From positions 1 through 35,238 of the forward strand of contig JANXAQ010000157.1 of assembly GCA_025062105.1 (NCBI GenBank): a DNA stretch of 35,238 nt. Direction: 5' to 3'. The notes below the pieces were generated by a model, which saw only the letters and a list, made by a program, of their open reading frames with translations, did not search any database and had not been told where the DNA came from. The stretch comes from Thermoguttaceae bacterium (GTDB taxonomy: Bacteria > Planctomycetota > Planctomycetia > Pirellulales > Thermoguttaceae). Position 1 is the stretch's first letter. Every line of letters begins with the position of its first letter. The position numbers and the translations under genes are program-made. Positions 9,630-17,964 of this stretch are shown in pieces.

Positions 9630-10544
9630 TTAGCCCAAAATCCGGTCCATGATCAATTCATGAACCAATTCCCGGACGCCCTCTTCGGTGGGCGGATATT
9701 GTTTATAGACTTTTCGGCTGAGCACGATGCTTTGGACTCGCCAGACTTTGGTGGGTGAACCTGTAGCGCCGCATCGACTCAGATCGGCGCCGATCCGCTC
9801 CAAATCCCACTCCTCAATCAACAGCCCTTGATCCTCAAGCTGTTGCATTCGGGCCTGCAAGGCAGGTTGCAACTCTGCTTCGGAGGCTTGGGGATTTTGG
9901 GCTTTTAGCTCCGCCAGGAGTTCCGAGCGGCTTTTCGCCCGTTTGAAACGCATCAGGCGTTTGGCCGACCGCGGCCTAGGTTGATTGGCCGTGCCCATGA
10001 CCGTCACCAAAACCGGTAGCGGCGATTCGAGCACCTCCCAGCCGTGGCCTGTGTTCCGCCGAACTCGAATTCGCCCGTTTTCAATCCCTAAGAGGGCTTC
10101 TAAATAGGTAATCTGGGGCAGGCCAAGCTTTTCGGCCAACTGCGGCCCCACCTGGGCCGTATCTCCGTCGATAGCTTGCCGACCACATAAGACGATGTCA
10201 TATCGGCCGATGGTACGGATGGCTTGGCTCAGGATATAGCTGGTGGCCAACGTATCACTAGCCGCTGCCCGCCGATCCGTTAGCAAAATCACCCGATCAG
10301 CCCCCCGATAGAGACATTCCCGCAGCACCTCGGCCGCTTTCGGGGGACCCATACTAATGGCTGTTATCCTGCCGCCGTAACGGTCCCGAATCTCTAAGGC
10401 CATTTCCAAGGCGTTTAGATCTTCGGGATTAAAAATCGCCGGCAAAGCAGCCCGGTTGACCGTGCCGTCTTCTTTCATCGCCTCGGCGGTAATGTTGGCC
10501 GTATCCGGCACCTGCTTCACACATACCACACACTCGTAAGGCAC
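9630..10544 (-). CDS. etfB: electron transfer flavoprotein beta subunit
   Basis: The AMP-binding ETF subunit, partner of EtfA. It opens VCVKQVPDTANI and has the FNPEDLNALEMALEIRD segment and the CGRQAIDGDTAQVGPQLAEKLG nucleotide-binding loop typical of EtfB. At 304 aa it is longer than the usual 250-265; the extra length lies after the NQPRPRSAKRLMRFKRAK core, in a charged, Gln/Glu-rich segment (about 215-250) that looks like an inserted helical hairpin. The start is GTG at 10542-10544 with AGGGAG 7 nt upstream. It is first in the etfB-etfA-dehydrogenase block. I see no clear promoter in the 266-bp gap upstream. Confidence 0.96.
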   Translation of the reverse strand: MPYECVVCVKQVPDTANITAEAMKEDGTVNRAALPAIFNPEDLNALEMALEIRDRYGGRITAISMGPPKAAEVLRECLYRGADRVILLTDRRAAASDTLATSYILSQAIRTIGRYDIVLCGRQAIDGDTAQVGPQLAEKLGLPQITYLEALLGIENGRIRVRRNTGHGWEVLESPLPVLVTVMGTANQPRPRSAKRLMRFKRAKSRSELLAELKAQNPQASEAELQPALQARMQQLEDQGLLIEEWDLERIGADLSRCGATGSPTKVWRVQSIVLSRKVYKQYPPTEEGVRELVHELIMDRILG

Positions 10545-10810
10545 TGATATGCTCCCTATAGGTTTCTTAGAACCATTGGCCTATGATTTCCGGAAAGAAA
10601 GTTAGACATTTTAATTGCTACCAAGACCACAATAAAGGGGGATCAGGGGGATTGGAACCTTTTGAACTTTGACGGGAAGTAGCGTAATTATTCGTCAAAA
10701 GTTCTTGGGGAGATCCTTAAGGGGGAAAAGAAATCCACCTAAATCCTAGATTCAGGATGAAACTCACTACTAGCATGAGGAGGCTCTGAGTGGAAGGACA
10801 GCCGTTTTAA

Positions 10811-11878
10811 CTATTTTGTGTATTTTTCGTATATTTCCAAAATACGAGCTTCAGTTAAATCCCTTCCGATCACAAGCCGACATCGGGCCTTGGCGGTTTG
10901 GCCTGCCTTTATCTCGTAACCAAAGAGGGAAAGATATAGGGAGCGATACCCCCCTGATTGGAGGTTCTCCGGATTCCAGGCACTGGACACCGCAAAACAA
11001 TCCTCTGACGGACTCATTAGCACCACGGTAATCCCCAAATCTGGATCCCGGCGAAAACAGATGGGTTTGCCCAAAAACGGACCGATGTCCCAATCCACCG
11101 GACTGGGGGGTATCTTCCAGCGTCCATCTTGAATCATCCGGAGGGCTTTTTCATCCCGGGGATACATCACATAGCCGCTTTTGGCCTCCGCCGGACGGTC
11201 CACAGGAACAAACCGGCTTATTTCTTTCGGGCTGACCAAAGCCCCCCTCTCTGATTGGATACCAGAGGCTGGCTGCAAAGCGCTAAATGAACTTATGTTT
11301 AATATACCAGTGGTGGAGACCTTCTGCAAAGTTGCCTCAGAACCTTTGCTGGCCTCCTCAGGCCGGACATACACAGCAGCCCGAAACCCCTTAGTTAAAT
11401 ACGAAGAAAGGAAAAGTTCAAAATCGGGCAGATCCTTTTGGGGGGTTACCTGCACCTGCATATCCAAACAGCCGGGGTCCATCCACTTATACACGGCCTT
11501 CATTTCCAAAGGATGTTCGGGCCGGGCAGGCCAATGGACCTCCACTGCTCCATCGGGCTGGAGTGTTGCAGAGGTAGGCCAATCCCGGGCTGCATCCCCA
11601 TACCGTACCCCCCGAGAAAACACCCGGTACGGGCTGAGCAACCCCGGTGGCATGGTCAATTCCTTGCCTCCAGCCTTTTCTACTACCGGATACAGCCCCT
11701 GGTACCGGCCATCCATTTTCAGTCGGCCCTGCAAAAAGCCTGTGTCAAAAGCGAACAGGCCCGGTCCCTCGGCCCGAAAACCTAGCCTCGCTACCGTGGA
11801 AGGACCGTCAGCCCATGCGGGCATCCTCGGACTGAGCAACACAACTATCAGGAACCATATCCATCGATGCATCGCCAT
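10811..11878 (-). CDS. secreted protein of unknown function
   Basis: A 355-residue protein with a clear Sec signal peptide: positive start (MHR), hydrophobic core at about 7-17, and a likely cut after AWA near residue 23. The mature part is rich in beta-prone segments with recurrent aromatic and Gly positions (YKWMDPGCLDMQVQVTP, FFxSSYLTKGF-like, IGPFLGKPICFRRDPDLGI, SGGYRSLYLSLFGYEI), suggesting a beta-sandwich, possibly a carbohydrate-active or binding fold, but no catalytic motif stands out. ATG 11878 is preceded by AAAAGGA. An R1 element fills almost the whole gap to the upstream gene and starts only 18 bp before this ATG, so it would be in the mRNA leader if the genes are co-transcribed. 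Unrecognised family. Confidence 0.75.
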   Translation of the reverse strand: MAMHRWIWFLIVVLLSPRMPAWADGPSTVARLGFRAEGPGLFAFDTGFLQGRLKMDGRYQGLYPVVEKAGGKELTMPPGLLSPYRVFSRGVRYGDAARDWPTSATLQPDGAVEVHWPARPEHPLEMKAVYKWMDPGCLDMQVQVTPQKDLPDFELFLSSYLTKGFRAAVYVRPEEASKGSEATLQKVSTTGILNISSFSALQPASGIQSERGALVSPKEISRFVPVDRPAEAKSGYVMYPRDEKALRMIQDGRWKIPPSPVDWDIGPFLGKPICFRRDPDLGITVVLMSPSEDCFAVSSAWNPENLQSGGYRSLYLSLFGYEIKAGQTAKARCRLVIGRDLTEARILEIYEKYTK

Positions 11879-11896
11879 TGTTTTCCTTTTCCCAGA

Positions 11897-12045
11897 GCTC
11901 GGCTTTTGCCATTTTTGTAACTTTTTTTATTTCAAAGAGTTCGGTTTTCAGGATTCTTTGTTCAGTAAATTTCCTAAGTCCAAGATTTTCAAAGGGTTAG
12001 AACATCCAACGGATCCCGTACCCCGGAAATTGGCAAAAGTCGAGC
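11897..12045 (+). repeat. R1 inverted-repeat element, copy 4
   Basis: Starts GCTCGGCTTTTGCCATTTTT and ends AATTGGCAAAAGTCGAGC. It lies 22 bp after the stop of the Tat-exported gene and 18 bp before the start of the secreted-protein gene, the tightest placement of any copy; if the two genes are one operon, this copy is inside the transcript. The core is partly degraded. Confidence 0.8.
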
Positions 12046-12067
12046 AGAAAAGTCATGTTGTTTTTCC

Positions 12068-13036
12068 TCAAACGGGTTTGCCGAACTGTCGGGTGTACTG
12101 GGCATTGGCCCGGATTTCGTCGAAAAACCGTGGATACATCCCCACAATGACCGCATCGGCAGGCTTAATATTCGCGAAAGCAAACCGGAAGGCCTCTCGG
12201 ACGGTATCTTGGTTGGTACACAATCGGCCAGCAGCCAGGATCTTAAAGGCCAGGCAGGGTTGCCGGACTTGCCGAATCACCTGCGTCATCACCTTTGGAT
12301 CATCTTTTAAGAACGGATAGGTAAACTCCAATGTTTGAATAGGTGGGATTTTTTCTAGTGCACCGGGCACGCTGGCCCTGGTCAGAAAGTAGAAACAAGT
12401 CATGAAGAAATCCACTTGCCAACCTTCATCGGCAATCTGCTTGATACAGTCGGGATTATGGGCCGATACCCCGGCCAATAGGCCCAGATCGTGGACTGCT
12501 TTGACGAAATCATGGACTTGACCTTTTTTACCTTCGCCAAACAGTTTGTCGGTTACACCCCCATGATGGGCTACAGCAATTGGCTGGGTTTCCGAAACCA
12601 TCGCTTTGAGCTGGGCTCGATCGGAAAAGAGCAAGATTCGATGCATGTTGCAGCCTTGCTGGCGGCAGCGGCGAAGGGCTTCAAGAAGATCCGGCCTTGG
12701 CGAAAATTGCAACGTATTGATCCCAGCCTGCTCGCAGTCCCGATAGAACTGGACGATCCGTTCCACGGTAAAATATTCTTTCATGTGCCGATCGGTGTGT
12801 GGCCCCATGTACGAATAGCCATGAATGGGGTTACTGCCGACGATCAGTCGGCTGATGCGGTATTGGCCCAGTTTGACGGTGGGCAGGGGTTCTGGGGCGG
12901 AGGCGGATTCAGCGGTGGCGGCAATCCCTGATCGAGTGCAACCAGCAGCCGCCGCAGCCGCTCCACCAACCGACAATTGTTTCAAAAAGGCCCGTCGGCC
13001 CAAGGCTTCCGCACAAGAATAGACAGGATCGCACAT
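12068..13036 (-). CDS. Tat-exported TIM-barrel protein, distantly aldo/keto reductase-like
   Basis: A 322-residue protein with a twin-arginine signal: GRRAFLKQLSVGG at 13-25, then an Ala-rich hydrophobic stretch and Cys33, which could also serve as a lipobox cysteine. A Pro/Ala linker leads to a barrel-like domain from about 52: VKLGQYRISRLIVGSNP resembles the opening of aldo/keto reductases, and alternating strand/helix segments follow (INTLQFSP, PIAVAHHGG, GLLAGVSAHNPD, PCLAFKILAAGR, DAVIVGMYP). The usual AKR catalytic Asp-Tyr-Lys-His set is not obvious, so the reaction is unknown. Proteins of this general kind are common as exported, cofactor-loaded enzymes in planctomycetes. ATG 13036; GAGG lies some 9 nt upstream. 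Confidence 0.72.
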   Translation of the reverse strand: MCDPVYSCAEALGRRAFLKQLSVGGAAAAAAGCTRSGIAATAESASAPEPLPTVKLGQYRISRLIVGSNPIHGYSYMGPHTDRHMKEYFTVERIVQFYRDCEQAGINTLQFSPRPDLLEALRRCRQQGCNMHRILLFSDRAQLKAMVSETQPIAVAHHGGVTDKLFGEGKKGQVHDFVKAVHDLGLLAGVSAHNPDCIKQIADEGWQVDFFMTCFYFLTRASVPGALEKIPPIQTLEFTYPFLKDDPKVMTQVIRQVRQPCLAFKILAAGRLCTNQDTVREAFRFAFANIKPADAVIVGMYPRFFDEIRANAQYTRQFGKPV

Positions 13037-13166
13037 GGGAGGCTCCTTATGAGAGGATAAGTTCAGACAACTGGGGTGAGAAATATTCTGTGGAAAGGTT
13101 CCGACGCCTATATCCCCGGCGGAGCTCTCGGACCAAGTCCTTTTTCAGAGGGACTAAAAGGAGTTT

Positions 13167-13193
13167 GGATTCCTACTTACGCAGGAATGACAT
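13167..13193. repeat. small REP-like hairpin
   Basis: GGATTCCTACTTACGCAGGA followed by ATGACAT: an ATTCCT/AGGAAT hairpin of the same GTCATTCC...GGAATCC class as the units between etfB and etfA. It lies downstream of tdh and upstream of R3 copy 1. Confidence 0.45.
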
Positions 13194-13207
13194 TGACGCC
13201 GCCCCTA

Positions 13208-13362
13208 GCGGTTGTCTGAAAAGCAGGTAGCCAAGCTTCCTTTTCCAAAGGCCGGTGAACGTTCTGGATAGCCAAAGTTCCCAAATCCTGGCTTGTAGCT
13301 CTTGCTGATGGTGGAAACCACTTGGCAGCCCAGCGAGCAAAACGTTCTTTGTAGACAACCTC
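13208..13362 (+). repeat. R3 inverted-repeat element, copy 1
   Basis: A 155-bp element with ends GCGGTTGTCTGAAAA and TTTGTAGACAACCTC, flanked by TA on each side (CCTA before, TAGC after). The interior shares long stretches with the copies near 31.6 and 34.1-34.6 kb, such as GGATAGCCAAAGTTCCCAAA and the TGTAGCTCTTGCTGATG region. It ends 15 bp before the tdh stop codon at 13377. This is the only R3 copy with no R1 neighbour. Confidence 0.75.
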
Positions 13363-13376
13363 TAGCACTAGTGAGC

Positions 13377-14417
13377 TTATTCGCTCCAAGTCAGGATGAC
13401 TTTGCCGGAACGGCCCGAGCGCATCACCTCAAAGCCTTGTTCGTAGTGGGTGTAGTGAAATCGGTGGGTGATCACGGGTTCAACATCCAGGCCCCCTTGG
13501 ATCATGACGGTCATTTTATACCAGGTTTCGTACATCTCTCGGCCGTAGATGCCTTTGATGGTTAGCATATTGAAGATGACTTTATTCCAGTCGATGGCCA
13601 TTTCGGCCGGCGGAATGCCGAGCATAGCGATTTTGCCACCGTGGGCCATATTGTCAAGCATTTCCCGGAAAGCTTCTGGACTGCCGGACATCTCCAGGCC
13701 GACGTCGAAGCCTTCTTTCATGCCGAGCTTTTTCTGAGCATCTCGCAGACGTTGTGTACGGGCATCCAAAACCAACGTCGGTTTCACTTTCCGGGCCAAT
13801 TCTAGACGGTATGGGTTAATATCGGTAATGACCACATAGCGGGCGCCGGCATATTTGACCACAGCCGCGGCCATCACCCCGATGGGCCCCGCCCCAGTAA
13901 TGATCACATCTTCTCCCAGCACCGGAAAGGCCAGGGCCGTATGCACCGCATTGCCAAACGGATCGAAAATGGCCGCCACATCCAACGGCACACATGGATC
14001 CAAAAGCCAGACATTTGTCATGGGCAAGGCGATATACTCGGCAAAAGCACCAGGTCGGTTCACGCCGATACTAACGGTTTCGGCGCAGAGGTGGCGACGG
14101 CCTGCCATGCAGTTTCGGCACCGGCCGCAAACGACGTGTCCTTCGCCGCTAACGATATCGCCCGGGCGGAAGTCTTTGACGTTGCTGCCGACTTCTACCA
14201 CACGGCCGACGAACTCATGACCGACCACTAGGCCGATCGGAACGGTGCGTTGGGCCCAGGCGTCCCAGTTGTATATATGAACGTCTGTCCCGCAAATCCC
14301 AGTCCGCATCACCTGGATCAATACATCGTTGATGCCGATCTCCGGCACCGGCACCTCTTCCAACCAAAGGCCCGGCTCCGGTCGACTCTTCACCAGCGCC
14401 CTCATCGTCTTAGGCAT
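13377..14417 (-). CDS. tdh: L-threonine 3-dehydrogenase
   Basis: A zinc-dependent medium-chain dehydrogenase oxidising L-threonine to 2-amino-3-ketobutyrate with NAD+. The 346-residue protein tracks E. coli Tdh (341 aa) closely by memory: [12 protein letters not shown] with the catalytic zinc Cys, VVGHEFVG with the His-Glu pair, the structural zinc cysteines in [26 protein letters not shown], the Rossmann [12 protein letters not shown] with VITDIN as NAD-selecting end, and [15 protein letters not shown] use ATG 14417, preceded by GAGG at 8 nt; an upstream extension to 14498 is Arg-rich and unlike family members. The usual partner kbl is not in this window, so threonine breakdown may be completed by a distant gene. 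Confidence 0.95.
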   Translation of the reverse strand: MPKTMRALVKSRPEPGLWLEEVPVPEIGINDVLIQVMRTGICGTDVHIYNWDAWAQRTVPIGLVVGHEFVGRVVEVGSNVKDFRPGDIVSGEGHVVCGRCRNCMAGRRHLCAETVSIGVNRPGAFAEYIALPMTNVWLLDPCVPLDVAAIFDPFGNAVHTALAFPVLGEDVIITGAGPIGVMAAAVVKYAGARYVVITDINPYRLELARKVKPTLVLDARTQRLRDAQKKLGMKEGFDVGLEMSGSPEAFREMLDNMAHGGKIAMLGIPPAEMAIDWNKVIFNMLTIKGIYGREMYETWYKMTVMIQGGLDVEPVITHRFHYTHYEQGFEVMRSGRSGKVILTWSE

Positions 14418-14716
14418 ACTCGTCGCCTCGTTGCCAGGGTTTCTCAATCGCCTTGATTCTTCGGAGGGAAACCGCCTCTCTGGGACCCTCCGAACCATCC
14501 TAAGAAAAAGAAAAAATTATTTTACCGTTTTTTCTTGCCACGCCATAGTGTCCCATTCAAGGGATTGGCGAAAAAGCTCTTTCCACCCATCCCCAATAGC
14601 AAACCTAACAGCAGGGTGGATCCCCCACGGAGAAGGCGCCTTCGGGACGCCTGTGGAAAAGTTACACAGACTGTAGGGCGGCCTGCCCACAGGAAATAGA
14701 CTGGCTACGGTGTCGG

Positions 14717-15427
14717 CTATGGCCCCGGCGCCCAATGGCAGAATGGTTCCCAGGGCAGGTTGCGCAGGACGCCGAACAGAACGGCTGCTAGGCCCACCAG
14801 CACTAGCGCCCAGGGGCCATAGAGCCACCGGCCCGGCCAGCGCCGCTGGGGCCAAAACACATTCACTGCCCAAAGGAGCATCCCATAGCCAGCCCAGGGC
14901 GCAAGCAGCACCACCAGCGGGTTATACGCCCAAGCCTCTGTCAACCGGCCATGGAGCAGGGCATGCGCGGCCCGAAGCCCCCCACAACCAGGACAATACA
15001 GACCGGTTAGCCGATAAAAACTACAAAACGGCATATGCCAATCTCCTGGATTCCACCTCCAGAGCAGTCCGGCCAGCACCACTGCCAGACCAGCGAGGAT
15101 GAAAAAGGTGCGTTGGCTTTCCCGTCGGCGGAGCTGCTCAGCCCAGTTCAAAACCTGCCTACTATCCGGCGGCATCCGTTCGGCAAACTGGGGATCCTCC
15201 GACGCCCAAGGAATACCACCATAGGCATGTTCCGGTCTCAAAGGGCCGGAATATTGGACAGGTTCCGGCGGCAGATGGGCATCGTCAGGCTGAGGATGCT
15301 CGGAGGCTGTGGGCCGCTGGGTGGTGTACCCTGCCTGGAGCTGAACCAACAGCTTCTCCGCCCGGCCAAGGTCTGCGCTCCTCTTGGTCTCCGATAGACC
15401 ATCCGCACCATGACGTACCACTTCCAT
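14717..15427 (-). CDS. DUF2752 membrane protein
   Basis: A 236-residue inner-membrane protein. The first 105 residues are hydrophilic, Pro/Glu/Arg-rich and probably disordered. A first helix at about 107-123 is followed by the DUF2752 signature CSFYRLTGLYCPGCGGLRA (135-153) with two CPGC cysteines, the ALLHGRLTEAWAYNPL segment, and two more helices (about 170-192 and 203-222). DUF2752 proteins have no assigned function; the CPGCG motif could bind metal. It starts 37 bp downstream of the zinc-ribbon gene, so the three membrane genes form a likely operon. The 299-bp gap before tdh contains only an A/T-rich inverted run near 14500-14535. Confidence 0.85.
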   Translation of the reverse strand: MEVVRHGADGLSETKRSADLGRAEKLLVQLQAGYTTQRPTASEHPQPDDAHLPPEPVQYSGPLRPEHAYGGIPWASEDPQFAERMPPDSRQVLNWAEQLRRRESQRTFFILAGLAVVLAGLLWRWNPGDWHMPFCSFYRLTGLYCPGCGGLRAAHALLHGRLTEAWAYNPLVVLLAPWAGYGMLLWAVNVFWPQRRWPGRWLYGPWALVLVGLAAVLFGVLRNLPWEPFCHWAPGP

Positions 15428-15464
15428 CCGACCAAAACCTTGGGTGAAACTTGCCGACAGACTA

Positions 15465-16223
15465 TTACCGGAAGGCGGCTTTGACGGCCGGATCGTTCAG
15501 CACCACCAAGGCCCAAATACCGATCGGCGTGCCGATCAGAAAACAACAGGGCGAGGTACAGGGGATAATGCTCAAAATTGCCGCCGTCATCGCAAAGCCG
15601 TAGCTTTGCAACTTCTTCATCCGAATCGCCCCCAAGAGCACCACAATCGCCAAGGCCAGACCGATAATTACACTGAAAAAGTTAAAGAAAAGGTTGACAA
15701 AAAGTTCCATGATTTCGTCATCCCGGGCATGAGGACCCGCCTCTCCGGCGACAATGCCAGCGCCCACAATTCCCAACAAAAAAAGAGGAACGAGAATCAC
15801 AGCAACCACAATGTGGATAATGGAAAGCACCATCATCCAGGTGGCCGGACCGGAGACCCTAGAACTAGCCAGGTATTGCTGGGCGGACATAGGGCCTGGC
15901 CCGGCAGGAAACGAACCTGGGAGGCTTGGTGGAGGGCCTGCTGGGGCGGGTCCCCAGGCCGACTGCGGCCACTGAGGCGGCGCACCACCTCCAGAAGGAT
16001 AACCTTGAGAACCGGCTGGAAACGGATAGCCTCCAGCACTACCCGGACCTTGCCAAGGGCCTGCTCCCTCCGCTGGAGGCGGGACCTCCGACGGAGCAGC
16101 AGGAGAACCCCCCGCAATCGTAATCACATTCCCACAGGCAGGGCATTTGGCTTGTCGGCCTGCTGCCCCGTCCGGCACGCGCAACAGTTTCGTACAGATC
16201 GGACAACGAAAATCGATCGGCAT
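15465..16223 (-). CDS. zinc-ribbon multi-helix membrane protein, paralogue A
   Basis: 252 residues. The N-terminal zinc ribbon has Cys7, Cys10, Cys27 and Cys30 (CPIC and CPAC). A Pro/Gly/Ala/Ser-rich linker (about 35-125) follows, then hydrophobic helices at about 130-160, 178-208 and 210-240. The end carries a distinctive ILSIIPCTSPCC and GIWALVVLNDPAVKAAF block shared with paralogue B. I chose ATG 16223 because AAGGAG lies 7 nt upstream and the product then begins MPIDFRCP, matching MPIEFYCP of paralogue B. Function unknown; the ribbon presumably faces the cytoplasm and the tail resembles small membrane proteins of the DUF4190 kind. Confidence 0.82.
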   Translation of the reverse strand: MPIDFRCPICTKLLRVPDGAAGRQAKCPACGNVITIAGGSPAAPSEVPPPAEGAGPWQGPGSAGGYPFPAGSQGYPSGGGAPPQWPQSAWGPAPAGPPPSLPGSFPAGPGPMSAQQYLASSRVSGPATWMMVLSIIHIVVAVILVPLFLLGIVGAGIVAGEAGPHARDDEIMELFVNLFFNFFSVIIGLALAIVVLLGAIRMKKLQSYGFAMTAAILSIIPCTSPCCFLIGTPIGIWALVVLNDPAVKAAFR

Positions 16224-16391
16224 GGAGAGGCTCCTTGGGTCTGAAAAGTTTTTACCTATTACACAAGACAATACCCCGCTTGCCTGGCCCTGTCAAGGAT
16301 GGCCTACCAAAGCCGGTTCATTTTCTTCCGAAAAAGTAGACTCTTAGGGAGAAGGCCCAGATAAATGAACATAAAATTATCGAACTAAGTT

Positions 16392-17096
16392 TTACTTAAA
16401 GGCGGCTTTGACGGCCGGATCCGTTAGCACCACTAAGGCCCAGAGGCCAAACGGCATACTGAGCACACAGCAAGGAGAGGTACAAGGAATGATGGCCAGC
16501 AAAGCCGCCGTCATGGCCAACGGATAGTTTTCCAACTGTTTCATCTTCATGCTGCCCAAAAGGAGTAGCAAATTCAACAACAGCCCCAACCCCATGACCA
16601 CGAACACGGCACTCCGATCGGCTTTTAGAGGTTCCACCCCCTGGGGGCCGGGCCGATGGCCCTCGGCTGCCATCCCCAGGACCACCAAAACCAAACTCAC
16701 CATTCCCAATCCGAAGGTAATCGCCGACAGCGCCACCAGCCAATTGGCTGGAGTACTGATTCGAGCGTAGGCATACTGGCGATACCACTCTAGGGGCCAA
16801 GCCGTCTGACCAGTAGGACCCGAAACCGATAGTTCGGCCGCATCCATGGCCGGGGTAGAAAAAGGTTCGCTCCGAAAAGATTCGCTCTGGGCAGCCTGTT
16901 GGTCGGTCTGGGGGGCATCGGTCCAGGAGGCGTCGCTGGGGCATTGTTCCCCCAGGAAAGATGGCGAACCCAGAGCTGTGTAGCCAGGAATCGGCGTCTG
17001 AATCCCGCACATGGGGCACTGGGCCAGTCGACCTTCGGTCCCGTCCGGCACACGCAACCGCCTCTGACAGCCTGGACAATAAAACTCAATGGGCAT
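16392..17096 (-). CDS. zinc-ribbon multi-helix membrane protein, paralogue B
   Basis: 234 residues, a tandem duplicate of the next gene downstream. The ribbon Cys7, Cys10, Cys27 and Cys30 has identical spacing to paralogue A, while the linker (about 38-105) is Ser/Gln/Asp-rich rather than Pro/Gly-rich and unrelated. The membrane part (from about 118) and the shared LLAIIPCTSPCC and FGLWALVVLTDPAVKAAF end are strongly alike, so ends are conserved and the linker drifts. ATG 17096 has AAGG about 9 nt upstream. The 168-bp gap to paralogue A is non-coding. Function unknown; together with the DUF2752 gene it may form a three-gene membrane operon. Confidence 0.82.
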   Translation of the reverse strand: MPIEFYCPGCQRRLRVPDGTEGRLAQCPMCGIQTPIPGYTALGSPSFLGEQCPSDASWTDAPQTDQQAAQSESFRSEPFSTPAMDAAELSVSGPTGQTAWPLEWYRQYAYARISTPANWLVALSAITFGLGMVSLVLVVLGMAAEGHRPGPQGVEPLKADRSAVFVVMGLGLLLNLLLLLGSMKMKQLENYPLAMTAALLAIIPCTSPCCVLSMPFGLWALVVLTDPAVKAAFK

Positions 17097-17391
17097 CCCG
17101 GAAACCTTTTGGAGAGTTCAAGGGAATGCTATTAGGATACTTCTGGCAGGCGTGCTTGGGCAAGTGTCTGCTCCCGACCTCCCTGGGAGGAAGAGTCTCT
17201 GCAGGGGGGACTATGTCCAACAGTCTGGATAGAGGGCGACTTATGCGGGTTCCTGAAATATGGCAAGCCAAAAGGCTCGGTATGCGAGCGCCCCCTCTAG
17301 TGTTTTCCTCCCCAATATGGTAAAAAAATTGGAAGAAATATAGAATGCGGGCCGATCTAAGTAGGTTGGGGTTTTCTGCCTGTTGGCCATC

Positions 17392-17467
17392 CGGGGCGTA
17401 GCTCAGCCTGGTTTAGAGCGCTTGGTTCGGGACCAAGAGGTCGCTGGTTCAAATCCAGTCGCCCCGA
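17392..17467 (+). tRNA. tRNA-Pro (anticodon CGG)
   Basis: Cloverleaf readable by eye: acceptor CGGGGCG with CGCCCCG, discriminator A, D arm GCTC...GAGC, anticodon stem CTTGG/CCAAG around loop TTCGGGA giving anticodon CGG, and T arm GCTGG-TTCAAAT-CCAGT. No CCA is encoded (CTT follows), so the CCA-adding enzyme is needed. Confidence 0.95.
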
Positions 17468-17474
17468 CTTTGCT

Positions 17475-17514
17475 GGGGGTCGTTGGCCCGACGGTCCAAC
17501 GCCCCCCTATTTTC
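17475..17514 (+). terminator. intrinsic terminator after tRNA-Pro
   Basis: GGGGGTCGTTGG (17475-17486) pairs with CCAACGCCCCCC (17496-17507), 11 of 12 positions, with a 9-nt loop, and is followed by TATTTTC. Lies 8 nt after the tRNA. Confidence 0.85.
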
Positions 17515-17560
17515 TATCTGAGTACGTAGCGACGGCTGTTTAGACGCGAGCAAAGGGAAT

Positions 17561-17578
17561 GCCGTCTGTCCAGACGGC
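17561..17578. repeat. perfect hairpin GCCGTCTG/CAGACGGC
   Basis: An 8-bp perfect stem with 2-nt spacer. A related hairpin, CCGTCT-GTT-AGACGG, is at 17860-17874, and both are preceded by TACGTAG (17523 and 17852), so similar sequences bracket the R5 + R1 block between them. Confidence 0.55.
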
Positions 17579-17602
17579 GCCCGGCTCAATCTGGACAGAC
17601 TA

Positions 17603-17694
17603 AGAACCTCTAACAAAATGGAAATCCAGATGGCGCTGAGGTACTATCGGTCCTCTTGGCGGGTGGTAGAAAAGCTCATTTTGTTAGAGGCTCT
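17603..17694. repeat. R5: short element with 14-bp perfect terminal inverted repeats
   Basis: CCTCTAACAAAATG at 17607-17620 is exactly complementary to CATTTTGTTAGAGG at 17677-17690; extending four bases outward on each side adds only one mismatch. The 56-bp interior has no coding frame. Only one copy in the window. It directly precedes R1 copy 5. Could be a minimal MITE or a deletion remnant of an insertion sequence. Confidence 0.65.
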
Positions 17695-17696
17695 AC

Positions 17697-17846
17697 GCTC
17701 GACTTTTGCCATTTTGGGCCTCGTCCCGGAAGGGGAAAGTTGTAACTTCTTGTAACTATTGGAGTTAGGAAATTGGGTGAACAAAAGGAGGTTTCGTCGG
17801 AACTCCTGGAGGCAAAAGGAGTTAGGAAAAATGGCAAAAGTCGTGC
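17697..17846 (-). repeat. R1 inverted-repeat element, copy 5
   Basis: A well-preserved 150-bp copy: GCTCGACTTTTGCCATTTTG to AAAAATGGCAAAAGTCGTGC, with TAC before and TAA after. Both internal hairpins are visible on the minus strand (AACTCC/GGAGTT, and TAACTCC/GAAGTTA with one mismatch), plus the conserved loop AATAGTTACAA. It lies 118 bp upstream of purB. Confidence 0.85.
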
Positions 17847-17964
17847 TAAGTTACGTAGTCCGTCTGTTAGACGGCAATTAACCCGGTGGACCTCTCAAGG
17901 TTGCCATCTACCCCTCGGTTAGCTTTTCTTCTGTGGGGATCAGGTTTCGCAGAAAGGCTTACTG

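Noticed and set aside
10664..10704. Inverted repeat GAACTTTGACG/CGTCAAAAGTTC upstream of etfB as a terminator or operator
   Set aside because: It has a bulge, an 18-nt loop and no T-run; it could end the upstream gene's transcript, but the evidence is too weak to list.
16360..16386. AAATGAACATAAAATTAT near the 3' end of paralogue B, similar to part of R2 copy 4
   Set aside because: Only about 18 A/T-rich bases match, and neither end of R2 can be found around it.
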